Assembly (NCBI RefSeq): GCF_910596095.1 | Contig: NC_056546.1 | Location: 24,084,425-24,148,424 of the forward strand | Origin: Thunnus maccoyii | Lineage: Eukaryota; Chordata; Actinopteri; Scombriformes; Scombridae | DNA length: 64,000 bases | Reading direction: 5' to 3' | Shown: piece after piece, positions 16,401 to 29,645 of the stretch | Layout of the letters: every line of letters starts with the position of its first letter | How positions within the stretch are numbered: the stretch's first letter is position 1 | The notes under the pieces: generated by a model | The model's input: only the letters and a program-made list of their open reading frames with translations | What the model was told of the DNA's origin: nothing | Database searches by the model: none | Translations under genes and position numbers: made by a program

Positions 16401-19400
16401 GCTCTGATAATAAAAAAGTGGCACACTTCGCTCCTACAGCTGGTGTGTCCACAATCAGAAAATAGAACCAAGGACTTCAATAAAAAAAATGAAATTTAAT
16501 GTTCTATTTGCTTCCATCATGTCCAGCTTCACTTGCATGCAAAGTCATGGAGACAAATGGAAATGTACTGCTGGGTGACAACTTTACGACTGAACAATTT
16601 AATCACTAATGCCAACTTCACACAATATCCTCCATTTTGCTTGCTGATGCAAAAAGTCAGTTCTCTGTTGCATATGAAATCCCGCCCCTACTTTATCTTG
16701 ATTGGTTGGCTTATCGCTCACATGTGTAAACAGATATCAATTACCTTTCTTGAGCTGCTCCTCATGGATACGTTGTGCCTCTTCCTCTTTCTGGCGGTAG
16801 AAAGTGTTACGCCTGTCCTCTTTGCGCTGCCTCTTCCTTTCTTCCAGACGCTTCTTCCTCTCCTCCACCAAACGCTCCTGGAATGCCTTCAGTTTTTCCT
16901 TTTAAGACAGCAAACTGTATTTGAAAACACTGCTAACTCTTAACATAAGTTGCTGCAGGAACGAAATAGCATCTCTTCTCTTCTTATCTTACCTCATAGA
17001 TGAAGCTACGGGCAGCAGTGATTTTGGACAAAAAGTTTTCTTTGTCCTCCATCATCCTGGACATACGCTTCTTGTGCTCCAGAGCCTTCTCCCGCTCAAC
17101 TTTCATGTTACTGATCTACAACAAAACAAACCAACAACAAATTCTTACATTCTGGATAGTGTGTCAAACTTCCTTTATATATATATATGTTTGTAGTTTA
17201 GATAATTTCTCAATCAGTTGGGTTTTTTTAATACCCTCTCCTCCTCCTGGAGCTCCCACAGTTCCATGTCCTTGATGCGCTGCTCCTCATAGGCCTTTTT
17301 GATCAGAGGAATTTCCTCAAGCCGTTTTGCCCTCTCAAAGTAGTCAATCTGGAGAGAAAGAGAGAGAGAAAAATTAACATCCAATTCACATGTAGATGAC
17401 AGATGCTTACACTAATATATCACTCCCTTACCTTCTTCTCCTGGTTCTTCAGACGCTCCTGAAGTTCTTTCTTCTCTTTCTCCAGCTGCTCCACCTGCTT
17501 AGCCATGATGAAGTCAGGATCCAGCTCCTCCAGGTCCTGTAAAAAAAAGAGGCAAAGTTTCACCTTTTAGACTTTTTACTAACATGACTTATTGCTGCAA
17601 AAATTAGTTCAAACTTATGGATCAAGTCGGCTATATTGGCTACATTTTACCTCAATATCAATATCCTTGAAAGCTTTAGCTCCGAGTTCAGTCTTCTTGA
17701 TTTGCTCCAACCGTTCTCGCACAGTCTTCTTCTTAATCTGCTCATGCTCTTGCATGATGCGTTCCTTCTCCCTCTCTTTGGCCTCCTGGCGCAGACGCTC
17801 TTCCTCAGCCTTACGGACCTTCTGCATCTCAGCCTCCCGCTGCTCGAGCTCCTCCTTCTCCCGCTGTATGTTGAGACTCTCCAGGCGCTCCTTTCGCTCC
17901 TCAATGGTCTGTCTCCTAGCCAGGATACGCTGGTGATCCTTGCGGGCATTTTTCAGATAGGCAGCGATGGCCTGCTGGCTCTGCTCCTCACGTTCTTGCT
18001 GAAAAGGGACAAATGGGGTCAAATTGCAATTAAGAGTTGAGGAGTAAAGCAGCGTGGATTATGCCAAAAGCAACTAATTATGAGTGAGACTTCAACAGTG
18101 CATGAAGATACAAATATGTGCATGTTAGTACTATGTGTCAGTAAGACGACCGCTAATTCTGGTCATTGATCAGGTGGCTCTGGTCCATTACGAAGCTCAA
18201 CTCACCAGGATGGAGGCGGGCTTGATGACCTGGATGGCCTTGGCCAAAGAGGCAGACATGGCAGTCAGCTGGTTCCTAATCTGCTCTGAAGGCATGTTCT
18301 GCAGGAAGGGACCAACTGGAGCATCCTCTTTGGTTGAGTAGTTCAGGTCAGACCCAAAGCTCAGAGTTCGAGAGGTGTGGTCTATTCGGACCTACAACAC
18401 AAAAGGTGATGTGAGAAAAATAGTACAACACAGTATGACAAATACTCTTAAGTATTCACATGTATCCTCATAACTGTAATAACACTTGGAATGTGTTGGA
18501 ATAGTGTTAGCTGTTATGCATTCACAATGCATAATCTCACTGGATCATGACCTTACCTGCAGATCACAGTGCCTGGCAGCATCCACAATGGAGCGCTCCA
18601 GCTGGAAGGCGTCCACAAATGGAACCAGGGAGGCCAGACGGCTGAACTCAATGCTCTGATAGATCTGTGCAACCTAATACAACGAACACAGAGAAATTAA
18701 AATCAATACCATCACAGTGAAGATGTGATTTGAATTTAAAGCATTTCTAACTGAATAAAAAAGGTTGAATAGAATTACTTGTTGCAGGAGCCGCAAGATG
18801 GTGTTGCTCTGCAGGTGAGGGACATACTGCTGGAGGTCAGACTCCTTCTCAGCCTGGTCTCTCACCCAGTTCAGCACCTAGGAGGGGAGTTAAGTTAAGG
18901 AGAATTAATCTAAAAACAAACAAACAAAGAACTACTACAAAAAACTACTAGGACTACAAAGATAGATGGTATATTTTCCTTCTTATCAAGCGTGTTGCTG
19001 CCAGATTGTTTACCTTGGTCACTCTTCCGCTCAGCTTCAGGGGATGGAAGTCTACCTCAAGCCAGTTGTAAAGTTCCTTCACATCAGGTACCACATACTG
19101 CAGCAAGTTAAACCTCACCTGGAATGCACACATTATAGACATACATTTCTCATTACACCTTTGACAAAATATTTATGAACAGATAATTTTACAAAGTCAG
19201 GTGTAAGCTTTGATTTTCCTTGATAGGAAATGAGTTTGTATTTAATATAAGAAAGTATTCAGTAGCAGTATTGAAACCTAAAACACTTTAAGTTCCTTTC
19301 TCATGCTCATGACATACCATGTCATTGATGAGACTTTGGCGGGTTGGTGGAGATTGCAGGCCCAGAAGAGTTGCCAGCCGGCGGTGTTTCTCCACAATGA

Positions 19401-22400
19401 TACCATCCATATCCAGCAGCCGAGCAATATCAGTGCGCTCAGGGGTGATGGGAATAGACAAAGTGGCAAGGAGGACTCTGGTGGACATCCTAAAGACGGA
19501 AGGTCAGCGTTATTAACCATCTGTTCTCTGCCAGAGTAAATCATGTGCACTATTGTACAGGTAATGAATACGATACCTCTGCATCTCCTCTTGGGTGAGA
19601 TTCTTACGCATCTCCCTGGAGAGATGATAGAGCCGGTGGAGGGTGCAGGCGTGGAAAAGAGCATTTCCAGATTTCCAGAACACAGTGGACACCTTGTTGT
19701 AGTAGTTGGCCATTAGCTGGGGTTTGGGGGGCTTCTTCGAAAGAGCAAACAGGCCATGGATGTCCTCAACAGCCTTAAAGGCTTCCTGGAAAGAGAAACA
19801 ATAATTGTATCATTACATGCATCTTCAATTTTATTAATTCTAACACCAGAAGACATTAGAAGTACCATACTAGTGCACAGTCTTTATTCAAGTCTTTCAC
19901 TACTTATTTTGTATTACTGCTGACTATTTTCCAAAGCATTTCCTAACATTTTTTATATATTCATACTTGTAGTAAAAAGGCTGAGAGATGTGAACACGCT
20001 GGTATGGTCAGTTAAGAGACTCAGTATTCAGTGAACAGACCTGCCAGAGCTCCATACTTATGGCGCTGTCCAGTTGCACCAGACGTGTCTCCAGGTGCAT
20101 GGACTGGCTTTCAGGGTTGTTCAGGTTGATGGCGGTGCTCTGATTGTGGTGTCGCTGGATCTGACCCAGATGCATACGCAGGTTGTCACACAGCTTGCGA
20201 AACTCAGCTTTGCGGGTGTACTGAAGGCAGAACTTGAATGCTGCAGAGAAGACGACCAGACATTAATTAAAGCATTTTGTATGTGACATTCAACACCTAA
20301 TTTCCTGCTCAACTGTTGTTTGAGTCGAGGGAAATGGTAAATGGGAATAATTATTCTGTAAATTAGCCTTGTTATTTACTGTATTACTTTAATGTTATTT
20401 ACTGTATTACTTTAATATTATTTACTGTATTTCTTTAATGACTCAATAGAAGAAAAAGATACATTTATGATGAAATTTTAGCCTACAACATTAATGTACA
20501 CATATTCTAAAATGAATTGTGACACTAACACTAATAAATCTAAAATAGTGCCACTGCCATGTAGAATATGTGTTATTGATCAGTAACATCTGTCAACAAG
20601 ATAAACTAAATGATAGATGGGTATTAAGTGTGTCACTACCTTGCTGGGCAATGTCATGGTACAGCCGCTCCACCTTGGAGTTGTTTCGCAGCAGGTCCAG
20701 GCACTGGCGGTAGGACTCCCACAGGAACTTCACCCAAGGAGTGAGCAGCAGACGATCAGTACGATCCTGAGTGTCCTCTCCACTCACAGCACTCAGAAGC
20801 ACACTGAAGTCACACAACAGGATCAACGTCAGTAACCCGCACACATACAAAACAAGCACCTGCAAACCATCTTGTATCATCAGCTGCACCATAACTGATA
20901 TTGTACTGTCATGTTAAAGGTAGTTTAACACCACGCATCAAAAAAAAGTGCTCCTAAAAATATTGTGTACACTTGTGCAACCTCACCTCTCTGGAGTCTG
21001 GATGTTATCCAGATCCTCGATGTCCAGGACCATCTGCTGGGACTCCTCCTTGGCTGTCTCAGTCTTCTCCTCTGCCAGCTTCAGGTAAGCCCTAACCACA
21101 TCCTCCAGAGATTTGATATTCACCTAAAAACAAAGACACATTTTACACCTTAACTCCAAAAAGCTGAGGGATAAACCACCACCTGATGTGTGCAAATACC
21201 ACCACTCTCTCCTCACACACCTGCTGGCAGATGTTCTTGTACTGGTAGAGACCCTCCTTGGCCAGGTGGCTCTTGCGTAGATCCACGCAGAGCTCCAGGT
21301 ACTTGAGCATGATGGGCTCGTGGATCTTCTGCCATGTTCGATGTTTCTTGCTCTTGATGACATCGTACAAAACATCCAAGGCTGGCTGCTTCTTGCCAAC
21401 CTCCAGAAACTCTGTGTAAACACATGCAACACAGACAACATACATCAGCGGGTAATTGTTGAAAAGGTCAGCATTAGGTCCTTTAAATAATCCTTGAGAG
21501 CGTCTTTGTGGATAAATAAAATAGTCCTTTTCAGTAGGGTCACTTCCACACCACCATCTGTTCAGCTCAGGATCATGTAGCGTTAAGTACCAATTAAGGC
21601 CTTGGCCAATCAGGGAGGGACACCAATAACTGCTGTATCCAGTTTTCCAGCTTCATGCTCTGTAGTCAGTGTGTTGCTGATAGTTTACCACATCAAAGTG
21701 GTTGCTCTGTTGGCAGGATGTATTTTTATCTCTTTTACAATAATTCCATGTAGGATTCCTTTCATTTAAAGACATTTGTGAGCTGAGAGATCCCATGAGT
21801 GTAAGTCTTAACAAATAACTCTGTTGAGAAGTTTAAGAAATATTACTGTTGTTAATTTTTGTTGCCTGTTCAAATCTATGACTTTGGTCAAGTTAAAACA
21901 CTGTGTATAATTCTCATTTATTTCATTTTATGTATGTGTGGATCAATTTGGCTACAGCTAAGAGGCCTTAGTGCATAACTTTGCTTTCATAATTGAGTAA
22001 GCTCTGTTTGCTTCATATGCTACTGTTGTCGAAATTATACATCATTTGAACTAATATTCTCTGTTCAGCGTACTTGTATAGTAGTTTCATGGGGGTGGAA
22101 TAGGCATAAGCTGCATAATTAATATAATTATTAATGCATGTAATTCCTTCTCTTTATTATGTTGCAGAAACCCTGTCAGTTCACAAATATTGATCTGAAC
22201 ATAGTCTATTACAGAGTGACTTGCATTATATGTGTGTGGTAGTGAATAAAGCAGCATTTTTCCAGTTCTTACCAGACTATATGTGGTGACTACGAATTAA
22301 TTTGAAGTCTGTTCCTACAGTTGGATGTTTGAGCTTCACTGTGCAGAATGATGTATGTGTATGAGTTTGACACTAGAGGCTGTTTTCACATTAATCTGCT

Positions 22401-23313
22401 GGAAGTTAAAAGTTTCTGTTTTGATTGAAAATCCATTTTTTTAGGGGCGGGCCTACAAGCATGATTTGTGACATCATTAATAGTTTGAAGCCAATCCTGG
22501 TCCAATAGTCAACTTACACAAGTGTTATGGTAAAACATGAAGCCTCCAGTGCACAAACACTGAGAATGAACTTTACAGTTAAGTAAGAGACATCTTATGT
22601 CCAACACTTTTAAAATGAACAATATTTGGATATTTATAGATTTAGGGATTTTGAATGAGGGAGAAGGAGTAGATACTATTTAAAGAACTTTAACAAGATA
22701 ATTTAACTTCTTTTAGAGGAAAACCATATCAAACACACTTAATTTTTATTAAAAGTAGAGTATTTATATAACGTTACACATCTTCAAACGTCTGAAGGAA
22801 ATCTTTAGGCAACTACACCTAAGGATTCTTTAATAAAGAGGAGGTTTTTAAGCTTGGACTCACGCAACACCTTCTCTGTGACAATAACTGTATAACTACA
22901 TAACAAAAAACGCCAGAGTTGGCACTAAATCTGCCTGACGTAGTTGACGTTAGGCCCATGTCGGTGCTTAGTGGACGTGACATTAGCAGCAACGTTAACG
23001 TCGTGGGAAAAGCGAGTACGGATTATTTGACAGTAGCAGATGCTGTTAATCGCGAGTATTCACGTATATCTAGCGTTTTGAAAGTGTCAATCTGTATAAT
23101 ACGGTCTGTCGTAAGAGCTAGCTATAACGTACAAGATAAGAAAACGGCGTGTCTTCCCCGCCATTAGCGGCTAGCATTAGCAGCTAGCGGTGCCGCTGAA
23201 TTAAAGTGACGAGGCTAAAACCAGCTAACGTTAGCATGCAGGTCTGACAAACGTTTCTACTCACCGTTCGCTCGTTTCAGAGCATTCTCTGGGCGCTGAA
23301 AATACGCCGGCAT
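13415..23313 (-). CDS. eif3a: Eukaryotic translation initiation factor 3 subunit A
   Basis: eIF3a is the scaffold of the eIF3 complex and binds the 40S subunit during translation initiation in the cytoplasm. Twenty-two coding exons: 23265-23313, 21221-21411, 20987-21123, 20640-20803, 20041-20240, 19577-19785, 19318-19489, 19014-19118, 18779-18877, 18557-18673, 18206-18391, 17651-17998, 17432-17536, 17235-17348, 16993-17115, 16745-16898, 16139-16323, 15204-15286, 14636-15105, 14346-14478, 14041-14246, 13415-13584. They join in frame to 1239 aa (human about 1382). The start [16 protein letters not shown] matches the family. Residues about 1-540 are the helical/PCI part. Residues about 540-890 are a charged coiled coil. 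Residues about 952-1057 are decapeptide repeats, followed by an Arg/Asp-rich tail ending [17 protein letters not shown]. The shorter length comes from the C-terminal repeat region. The 1.85 kb first intron is the longest. Confidence 0.97.
14676..15047 (-). repeat. eif3a: eIF3a decapeptide-repeat minisatellite (30 bp unit)
   Basis: This lies within eif3a exon 19. Eight near-identical ten-residue units of the form [10 protein letters not shown] (first residue F, G or M) are followed by shorter degenerate units. The unit is known in vertebrate eIF3a, but here neighbouring copies are almost the same at DNA level, as in a recently homogenised minisatellite. Because the 30 bp unit lacks stops in several frames, long false open frames appear on both strands. 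Confidence 0.92.
22940..23240. repeat. GCTAGC/AACGTTAGC motif cluster in eif3a intron 1
   Basis: Just inside the first intron of eif3a there are many copies of GCTAGC-, GCTAAC- and AACGTTA-type palindromic words, such as near 22991-23000, 23118-23123 and 23168-23235. Similar clusters sit just inside the first introns of tm9sf3 and the ABHD12-like gene. Confidence 0.6.
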
Positions 23314-23534
23314 CCTGCTGGCTTTCTAGTGAAACTCAAAACGGCCTGACTTGAGTGAATTTTGATGAATTTTCACCAGTCCATCCACGCCACGCATTCA
23401 CCCGCTGCAACGGTGCTGGCGGAGAAAGGAAGGACCTCGTGAGTGGCCCAGCTTAGGGCTGCCAGGTGCGTCAGGCGTCATCCTCCAATCACATCACAGC
23501 AACAGACTGCGCTGGGAATCATAATAATGATGTA

Positions 23535-23940
23535 ATTACCTTTATTTGGATAGCATAGTGTTAGAAAGTGCTTCACAAAAAGAACAAAAACAAACACAAA
23601 GCAAAATAATATAACCAAAAAAATAACCACACATAAAATTAAGGTTAAAAATAATCAACGACAAAAAAGGGATAACGTTCATGCAGAAAATCAGGTTTAT
23701 AAAAATTAGTTTTTAATAGCGATTTTAAGGGAGTCAGCGAGGTCGCAAGACAAACTTCATCAGGAAGACTGGTCAAGAGTTTTGGGGCACCGACAGCAAA
23801 AAAGTCTTTAGGGTTAAATCTGGATCAGGGACTGTTGGCAGAGTTTTGTTGTGAGATCTGAGGTTGCGTGCAGGTAAAGACCATGCAGTGCTTTAAAAGT
23901 AATGAGTGAAAATCTGAAGAGAAATTTATATCTATCTCAT
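23535..23940. repeat. Unclassified interspersed repeat
   Basis: It starts with a TTTATTTGGATAGCA-like word followed by AAAGTGCTTCACA, and has a later GCAGTGCTTTAAAAGTAATGAG. This is a pattern I associate with a common fish interspersed repeat. No coding piece or clear terminal repeat is visible. Confidence 0.45.
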
Positions 23941-24318
23941 CCACAAATAATCATTAATAACACAGGTTAATTTATTCATATTCAGGCTTTCAATGTAGTT
24001 ATTCTATATTCATAACAAACGTTTATTATGCACATTTGTGAACTCAATTTGTGGCTGATTCTGTAGTTTGTGCAAACACCTGAACATTGAATCTCATTGA
24101 GTTATCATTCACATTGTAATTGATACAGTATGATTATGTCACTGCTTTTGCTGCACGTGGTTGTACATTTTTGTACATTTTCATCCAACAACAGTCACTG
24201 GTGATTTTCTATATTGTCTATGTTAATATTTTTGGGGAATCCTGCAGTTGTAGGTTATCTTAATACTTGCTGTATTTGAGCTATTTTTATTCACCTTGCC
24301 GCCACGTATTACTTGCAC

Positions 24319-24690
24319 AGCTGCAACAATTAGTCAATTAGTCGATTAGTATACTGACAGAAAATTAATCAACAACTATTTTGAGAATCGATCAATCGTT
24401 TTGAGTAATTTTTAAAGAAAAAAATTTAAAAATTCTCTGGTTCCAGCTTCCAGCTCAAATGTGAATATTTGGTTTCTTTATTCTTCTATGGTAGTAAACT
24501 GAGTATTTTGGGGTTGTAGACTGATCGAAACAGAGGAAGACATCTGAGGACGTCACCTTGGGCTGTGGGAATAGTGATCGACATGTTTCATCATCTTCTC
24601 ACATTTTACAGACCAATCATCTAATCAATTAGTCGAGAAAATAATCGTCAGATTAATTGATAATGAGAGTAATTGTTAGATGCAGCTCTA
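24319..24690. mobile_element. hAT-like miniature element, GCTGCAAC family, copy 1
   Basis: The left end AGCTGCAACAATTAGTC and right end AATTGTTAGATGCAGCT are imperfect inverted repeats. Inside are the ATCGATTAAT-rich arms and the CACATTTGAGCTGGAA-type core seen in the copy at 55.17-55.52 kb. Non-autonomous, no coding capacity. Shorter relatives lie at 28.25-28.41 and 47.78-47.96 kb. Confidence 0.7.
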
Positions 24691-26321
24691 ATGAGCCAAC
24701 TGATATGTGACCAAAGCTGGACGTTGATATAAAATATATCATATAGACTTAACGAAGTGTGACAGGCTGAGCTGTTGAGAACTGATCTGAATAGTTTAAT
24801 CCCATAGGATTAATTTTAAAATGTTTGAATAAATATTCCCACTGTAACATTGTGAAATGGATAACAGTTTAGACTTCCCAAACGAGGGTTTCAACAAACC
24901 TGGCAGCTCTGGGTGTATCTAAAGTTCCCGTATGTGCTCCCGCGGTGGTGCGTTCAGGTAACACTTGAAAGATGTGACTAAACTAAACTATGTAGGCCTT
25001 ACATAATTTACATGGTCAAAGCCCTACAACTCCTACAACAATATCCATTCAAAGAATAATTTGAATCATGTTGCTGAAATTGCTCCGTTGTTTTCAGTGC
25101 TCTTGATATCAAAGTTAAACACATTGCTGACCATACTGATAATTCATACAAGGATGTGCATTGCAGGGGTGAGGACAATATATGATATAATATTATTACT
25201 GTCTATAGTAGTAATAATGATAAAAATGATTTTCCTGATCCAAAGCAACACAGTTCTTGAATCAAACAGTTTGTTAAGACACATTAGTAACTTCATGGAC
25301 TTATGCCCCCTTCCTAACTTCTCCCACACATGACATTTTATTTAATTCATTCATATATATCAGTCATCAAAAATCAGATATGTGGACAATGATTCAGAAG
25401 TCAGGAACCACACCAGATATTTTTCAGGTGCCCCCGAACTGTAAAGTTCTGCTGTGGGTTGAAATAGTTTTGTTCATGCTAGAGATGAAGAGAGGTGTAT
25501 AAATCATGTCCAGCACTAGAGGGGCACTATGCCATCCTACTATATAGATATTTGAAATTGAAGAAAATCTATGAGAACGATAATATGCTAGGTTGAAATG
25601 TAGAGCTGATCTTTAGTTTGGCCATTTTGAATGTGATTTCTTTTTAGTATGTCTAATTCCCTTTTTAATTTTTTATTAGTGTTTTCACTTGAGAAATATA
25701 TCTTTTAGGATGTTTCGTCTTTGCTCTTAATGTAATATAATCACGTAATGATTAGAATACAGACTGGAGAAATATTGGATCAAACTTGGTATCAGCAGCT
25801 ACTCAATATTAGATAATGAAACATGACTGAACCCTGAGAGTTTCCACTGAGAAACACTTACAACATTACCAAACTGTAGATAGTTATCTGATAGTTACAC
25901 ATCTATGATTTGACGATCATCGCTGTACATACACCAGTGAGTGCAACGTTTTCATGGCATTTCACAATACATATTTATGATTTCCGTAACCGTGAACGTA
26001 CCATCGCCGTTGAAGTATCGCCACGCGTGATTGGTCGTGGTCGCGTGTCTCCTCCTTCCGCACGCTCACGCACAGCCCTCCTGTCCCGGAACAAGGAAGA
26101 GAGGAAAGTGTGTTGACAGCAGAAATCACACCCAGTCCACTGAGCAGTTTAAACTCATTTACTGTCTCATTAAATCTGCCCAGCATCGTTGTCGGGCGTC
26201 TGGACCTTGCAGGATCTCTCAAGGTATTTCACGGTCGCATGTGTGTGGGCAGAGAGGAGCAGAGTGGCTGTTTGTCTCTAGTTAACTTGTGCTCATTATT
26301 GAACTCTTTCAGGTATGGAAT

Positions 26322-29300
26322 ATGGCAGCAACTGACACACAGTTTATGTTAAGCGTCGGACTAATCGGTAAGTTTCAGTTCACGGGTCATTTCTTGGCTC
26401 TTCGTTGGGTTTCAGACTCACTGTGCTTTGCATGAGCATCACATGATACCAGTATGATGCAAAAGTGTCCCATCAGCAGGCTCCCTGTCCCTGACTGGAA
26501 GATCTGATGTCTTTATATCAGTGTACTCATGCTTTACTTAAGTAAAAGTATCAATACAGCAATGCAAGATACTCCATTACATGTAAAAGTCCTGCATGAA
26601 AAATCCTACTTAAGTAAAAGTACATAAGTAAGATCAGCTTGATGTAGTTAAAGTATTGCAGTAAAAGTAGTGGTTTGGTCCTTCTGACTGATATATTATT
26701 ATATATGACATCATTAGATTATTAATACTGAAGCATCAGTGTTAGAGCAGCATGTTACTGTTGTAGCTGCTGGACATGGAGAACTACTTTATATACAGTT
26801 AGCTAGTTTAGTCCAGTGGTTCCCAAGCTAGGGGTCGGGCCCCTCCAAAGGATCACCAGCTAAATATGAGGGGTCGTTAGATGATTAATGGGAGAGGAAA
26901 GAAGAAAAAACAAAGTTTTGATACACAAATCTGTTTTCAGGTTTTGGACTTTGTGTGTGAAGTGAGAAGTTTAGAGGGAAAAATCACTATTTGGTGGAGC
27001 TGTTAACAACTCATAGACATCTGTAATAAATGTAGTGGAGTAGAAAGCACAATATTTCCCTCTGAAATGTAGTGGAGTGGAAGTATAAAGTAGCATCAAA
27101 TGGAAATACTCAAGTAAAGTACCTCAAAGTAAATGTACTTAGTTACTTTCCACCACTGCTTTTTATCTCCATCATTGTTTTCTAAATGTAAAGATTAATA
27201 TATGATGTTTGTGTTTTTCACGTATCCTGTACACAGAGAAAGATGTGAATGGAGACACTCTGTGGGTGTGGTGTTATCCCTCTGTGGACTCAGAAATGAG
27301 ACAAGTGCTGCTGAGCAAATGCTGCCTGACGCAGGACAGCCGGGATTTCCACACCTTTGTGTTTGGTCAGTTCTGTCGTACCTGGTACTACATCACCACA
27401 GTGGAGGTGCAGGAGCCTACAGCACTAAACAAGGTACAGTCTCTTTATCCAGAGAGTCCTCGCTCATTAAGAACAACGATGATGCAGCTCTGGATCAGCA
27501 TTTTATTTTATTTTTCTCTCCATTTTTTCCTCTCAAGGTCACTTATTTCTCAATAGTTGTTACAGCAAAAGACTTCAACCCTGAGAAGTATGCTGCACTA
27601 AGTAGAATACTCTGCAGGTAGTGTGCACTTCTGTTTCTTCAAATGAAGCTTGAGGCTATTTCAGTGGCAACATTGTGCTTTGACAGAGCTCCTTCAACTA
27701 GAGTGGTTTGTTATATTATCCAGGATGTACATTAAACATGGCAATCCAGTGAAAATGATGGAGGCTTACATCGCCGTCCTCACCAAGGGAATTTGCCAGA
27801 GCGACGAGAACGGCTCATTTCTAATCAAGGACTATGATGTTCGGAAGGCGTACCTGGCAGGTTCAGTCAAAGGTGAGACTTTAATGATGTCAGCCTGATT
27901 TCACTTTGATCCCCATACAGCACGTTCACTTACACAGCACTAGGACATTAAAAAAACTGACAGTCACAGTTCTTCTGTGCATTTCGGCGTCTCAGCTGCT
28001 TCTGTCTCTTCATGTGATCCCAGACTGACTCCATGATGTTGAGATCAGGGCTTTGTGGGGGCCAAACCATCTGTTGGAGGGCTTGTTCTTCTTCTTGTTG
28101 ATGAAGATAGTTCTTTATGACAGGCTGTATGTTTGAGGTCACATGCTGCAGAATCAATTTGGGACCAATCAGAAGCCTCCCTGATAGTATTGTGTTACAG
28201 ATAAGAATCTAAATGCCTCAGACTTTTCCACAGTACTCTGCAGAAGAAGTGGACTGTTGATTGGACAAAACAAGACATTTGCAGACGTCATTATGGACTC
28301 TAAGAAATTATAACACAATTTTCTCTATTTTCTGACATTTTATAAACAAACAATTCGAAAAAATATAAATGGTCAGATTAATTGCTAATCAAAATAATTG
28401 TTAGTTGCAGCCCTAGATTAATCGATTTCCAGTGACAAAGTGACATTTTCCATCTCTGAGTGCTTGCAAGCAGAAAAAACACAATTGAAACTGACTGACA
28501 TCTTGTGGATCTTTCAAAAAATGACTAATTCATTTCATTACCACTCTGATGAAAAAACATTTACAAAACAACCCAGATTCCTTCAGAGCTAAAGTGGATC
28601 ATCCAGTTTACTTCCATGTTTCTGCTCTATTTCAGATGTGGTGTCTCAGTTTGGTATGGAGACTATCATCCTGTATACCGCTCTCATGCTGAAGAAGAGG
28701 ATCGTCGTCCATCATCCTCGGATTGAAGCATTGTTGGAGTTTACGAGGTGAATTTGAAACTAAAAAATCATAATTATCTTTTTACAGTCAGCTGCAACTA
28801 ACTTCTTTATTTATTTCTCTTCAGAGTTCTTCCGGCTCTGACATGGCACAGGAAAGACTGGTCCATCCTGCACCCGTATGTGCACCTGACTGATACTGAA
28901 GTAGAGGATCTGAAGAGATGCCCTGGTGAGGATGCCTCCTGCTTCTTAATGACTCTAATTCACAGCAAACCTTTGTGCAGAGCCTCGTCCCTGTGGTTGG
29001 TGATTATCCACCATCTGCTCTGTGATCACTGTGATCTCATGTTGGGGAAATGTATTATTTATGCACCAATATGTTCCTCTTCTCCGCAGGATACATCGCA
29101 GGATTTGTAGATCCGGAAGTGAGCAACAGATCAGACTTGTTTGATGTGTATGTGAACCTCCCAGACAGTGTCATCACAGTATCCCAGAGTGCCAAAGGTA
29201 TAGTATGTTCAAAGAGGAAACCGTTTGTTTCTAAGAGCGCTTTGATTCCTGGGAGCAGGACAGCTTTTCCCTCAGACTGATGTTCAGTATCCCACCACAG

Positions 29301-29645
29301 AGGCCATGGCTATGGGGAAGTTACACAAGGACATTGGCCACCTTATCGTCCAGTCTGCAGAGGATGCTGAGAGGTCAGACAGTCAGGTCATTAAGGTGAG
29401 ACACATGTCTGTATTCAATCCACACTGTAAGAAATATCATCTTGAATCTAACTGGACAACCACATGTTCCTTCACAGGACATATCTGTCAAGACAAAAGA
29501 GATTCTTGCCAACTTGGTGTCGCTGGCTAACGAGTGTGAAAACTCTAAAATCACACTGGAAGGTTTAAAGCAACATCATTTCCCCCCAGCGACGGAGAAC
29601 TTCCTCTTTCATTTGGCAGCTGCCGAACAGCTCTTACGGATATGA
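26322..29645 (+). CDS. dennd10: DENN domain-containing protein 10 (FAM45)
   Basis: DENND10 is a DENN-module protein linked to Rab27 and late-endosome/multivesicular-body homeostasis. Nine coding exons: 26322-26367, 27237-27433, 27538-27617, 27724-27872, 28636-28747, 28825-28925, 29090-29197, 29301-29395, 29478-29645. They join in frame to 351 aa (human 357). Diagnostic stretches are the [53 protein letters not shown] and [15 protein letters not shown] motifs and the end [19 protein letters not shown]. The start is fixed by the phase of exon 1 ([15 protein letters not shown] before the split Glu codon); an upstream ATG at 26315 is out of frame with exon 2. Intron 1 carries a miniature transposon and intron 4 a Tc1/mariner fragment. 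A likely ATTAAA polyadenylation signal is at 29894-29899. Confidence 0.95.
26519..27161. mobile_element. AAGTAAAAGTAC miniature element with nested CAGTGGTT element, copy A
   Basis: In dennd10 intron 1. The outer ends are TTACTTAAGTAAAAGTA at the left and AGTTACTTTCCACCACTG at the right, a very common teleost hAT-like family. From about 26814 an inner element begins with CCAGTGGTTCCCAAGC, also a hAT-type end. The copy at 33.43-33.98 kb shares both layers in the opposite orientation. Confidence 0.65.
27965..28205 (-). mobile_element. Tc1/mariner transposase 3' fragment
   Basis: In dennd10 intron 4. On the minus strand a short frame reads [20 protein letters not shown], which is the C-terminal catalytic SPDLNxxExxW motif of Tc1-type transposases. 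Only the tail of the gene is present and no terminal repeats are seen, so it is a dead fragment. Confidence 0.8.
28250..28414. mobile_element. hAT-like miniature element, GCTGCAAC family, truncated copy 2
   Basis: Ends with AATAATTGTTAGTTGCAGCCCT, the terminal sequence of the family, and contains the TTTTATAAACAAACAATTC-like inner arm. The other half is missing. Confidence 0.6.

Larger units (their letters stand above)
23314..26321. other. eif3a-dennd10 intergenic region
   Basis: The two genes are divergently placed, with about 3 kb between start codons. The left edge is the eif3a 5' UTR and promoter. There is an unclassified interspersed repeat at about 23.54-23.94 kb (begins TTTATTTGGATAGCA, a form common in fish), a hAT-like miniature element at 24.32-24.69 kb, and nothing recognised at 24.7-25.9 kb. 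The right edge (about 26.0-26.3 kb) probably carries the dennd10 promoter. A possible untranslated exon ends at a GT near 26224, with an AG at 26311-26312. Confidence 0.55.

Noticed and set aside
22300-22620. Possible interspersed repeat in eif3a intron 1
   Set aside because: The wording resembles a fish repeat (GACATCATTAATAGTTTGAAG), but ends and family could not be defined.
21412-23264. Search for an H/ACA snoRNA in eif3a introns (the human gene hosts one)
   Set aside because: I could not identify matching box motifs and fold by eye, so no RNA gene is claimed. A covariance-model search of the introns would decide.
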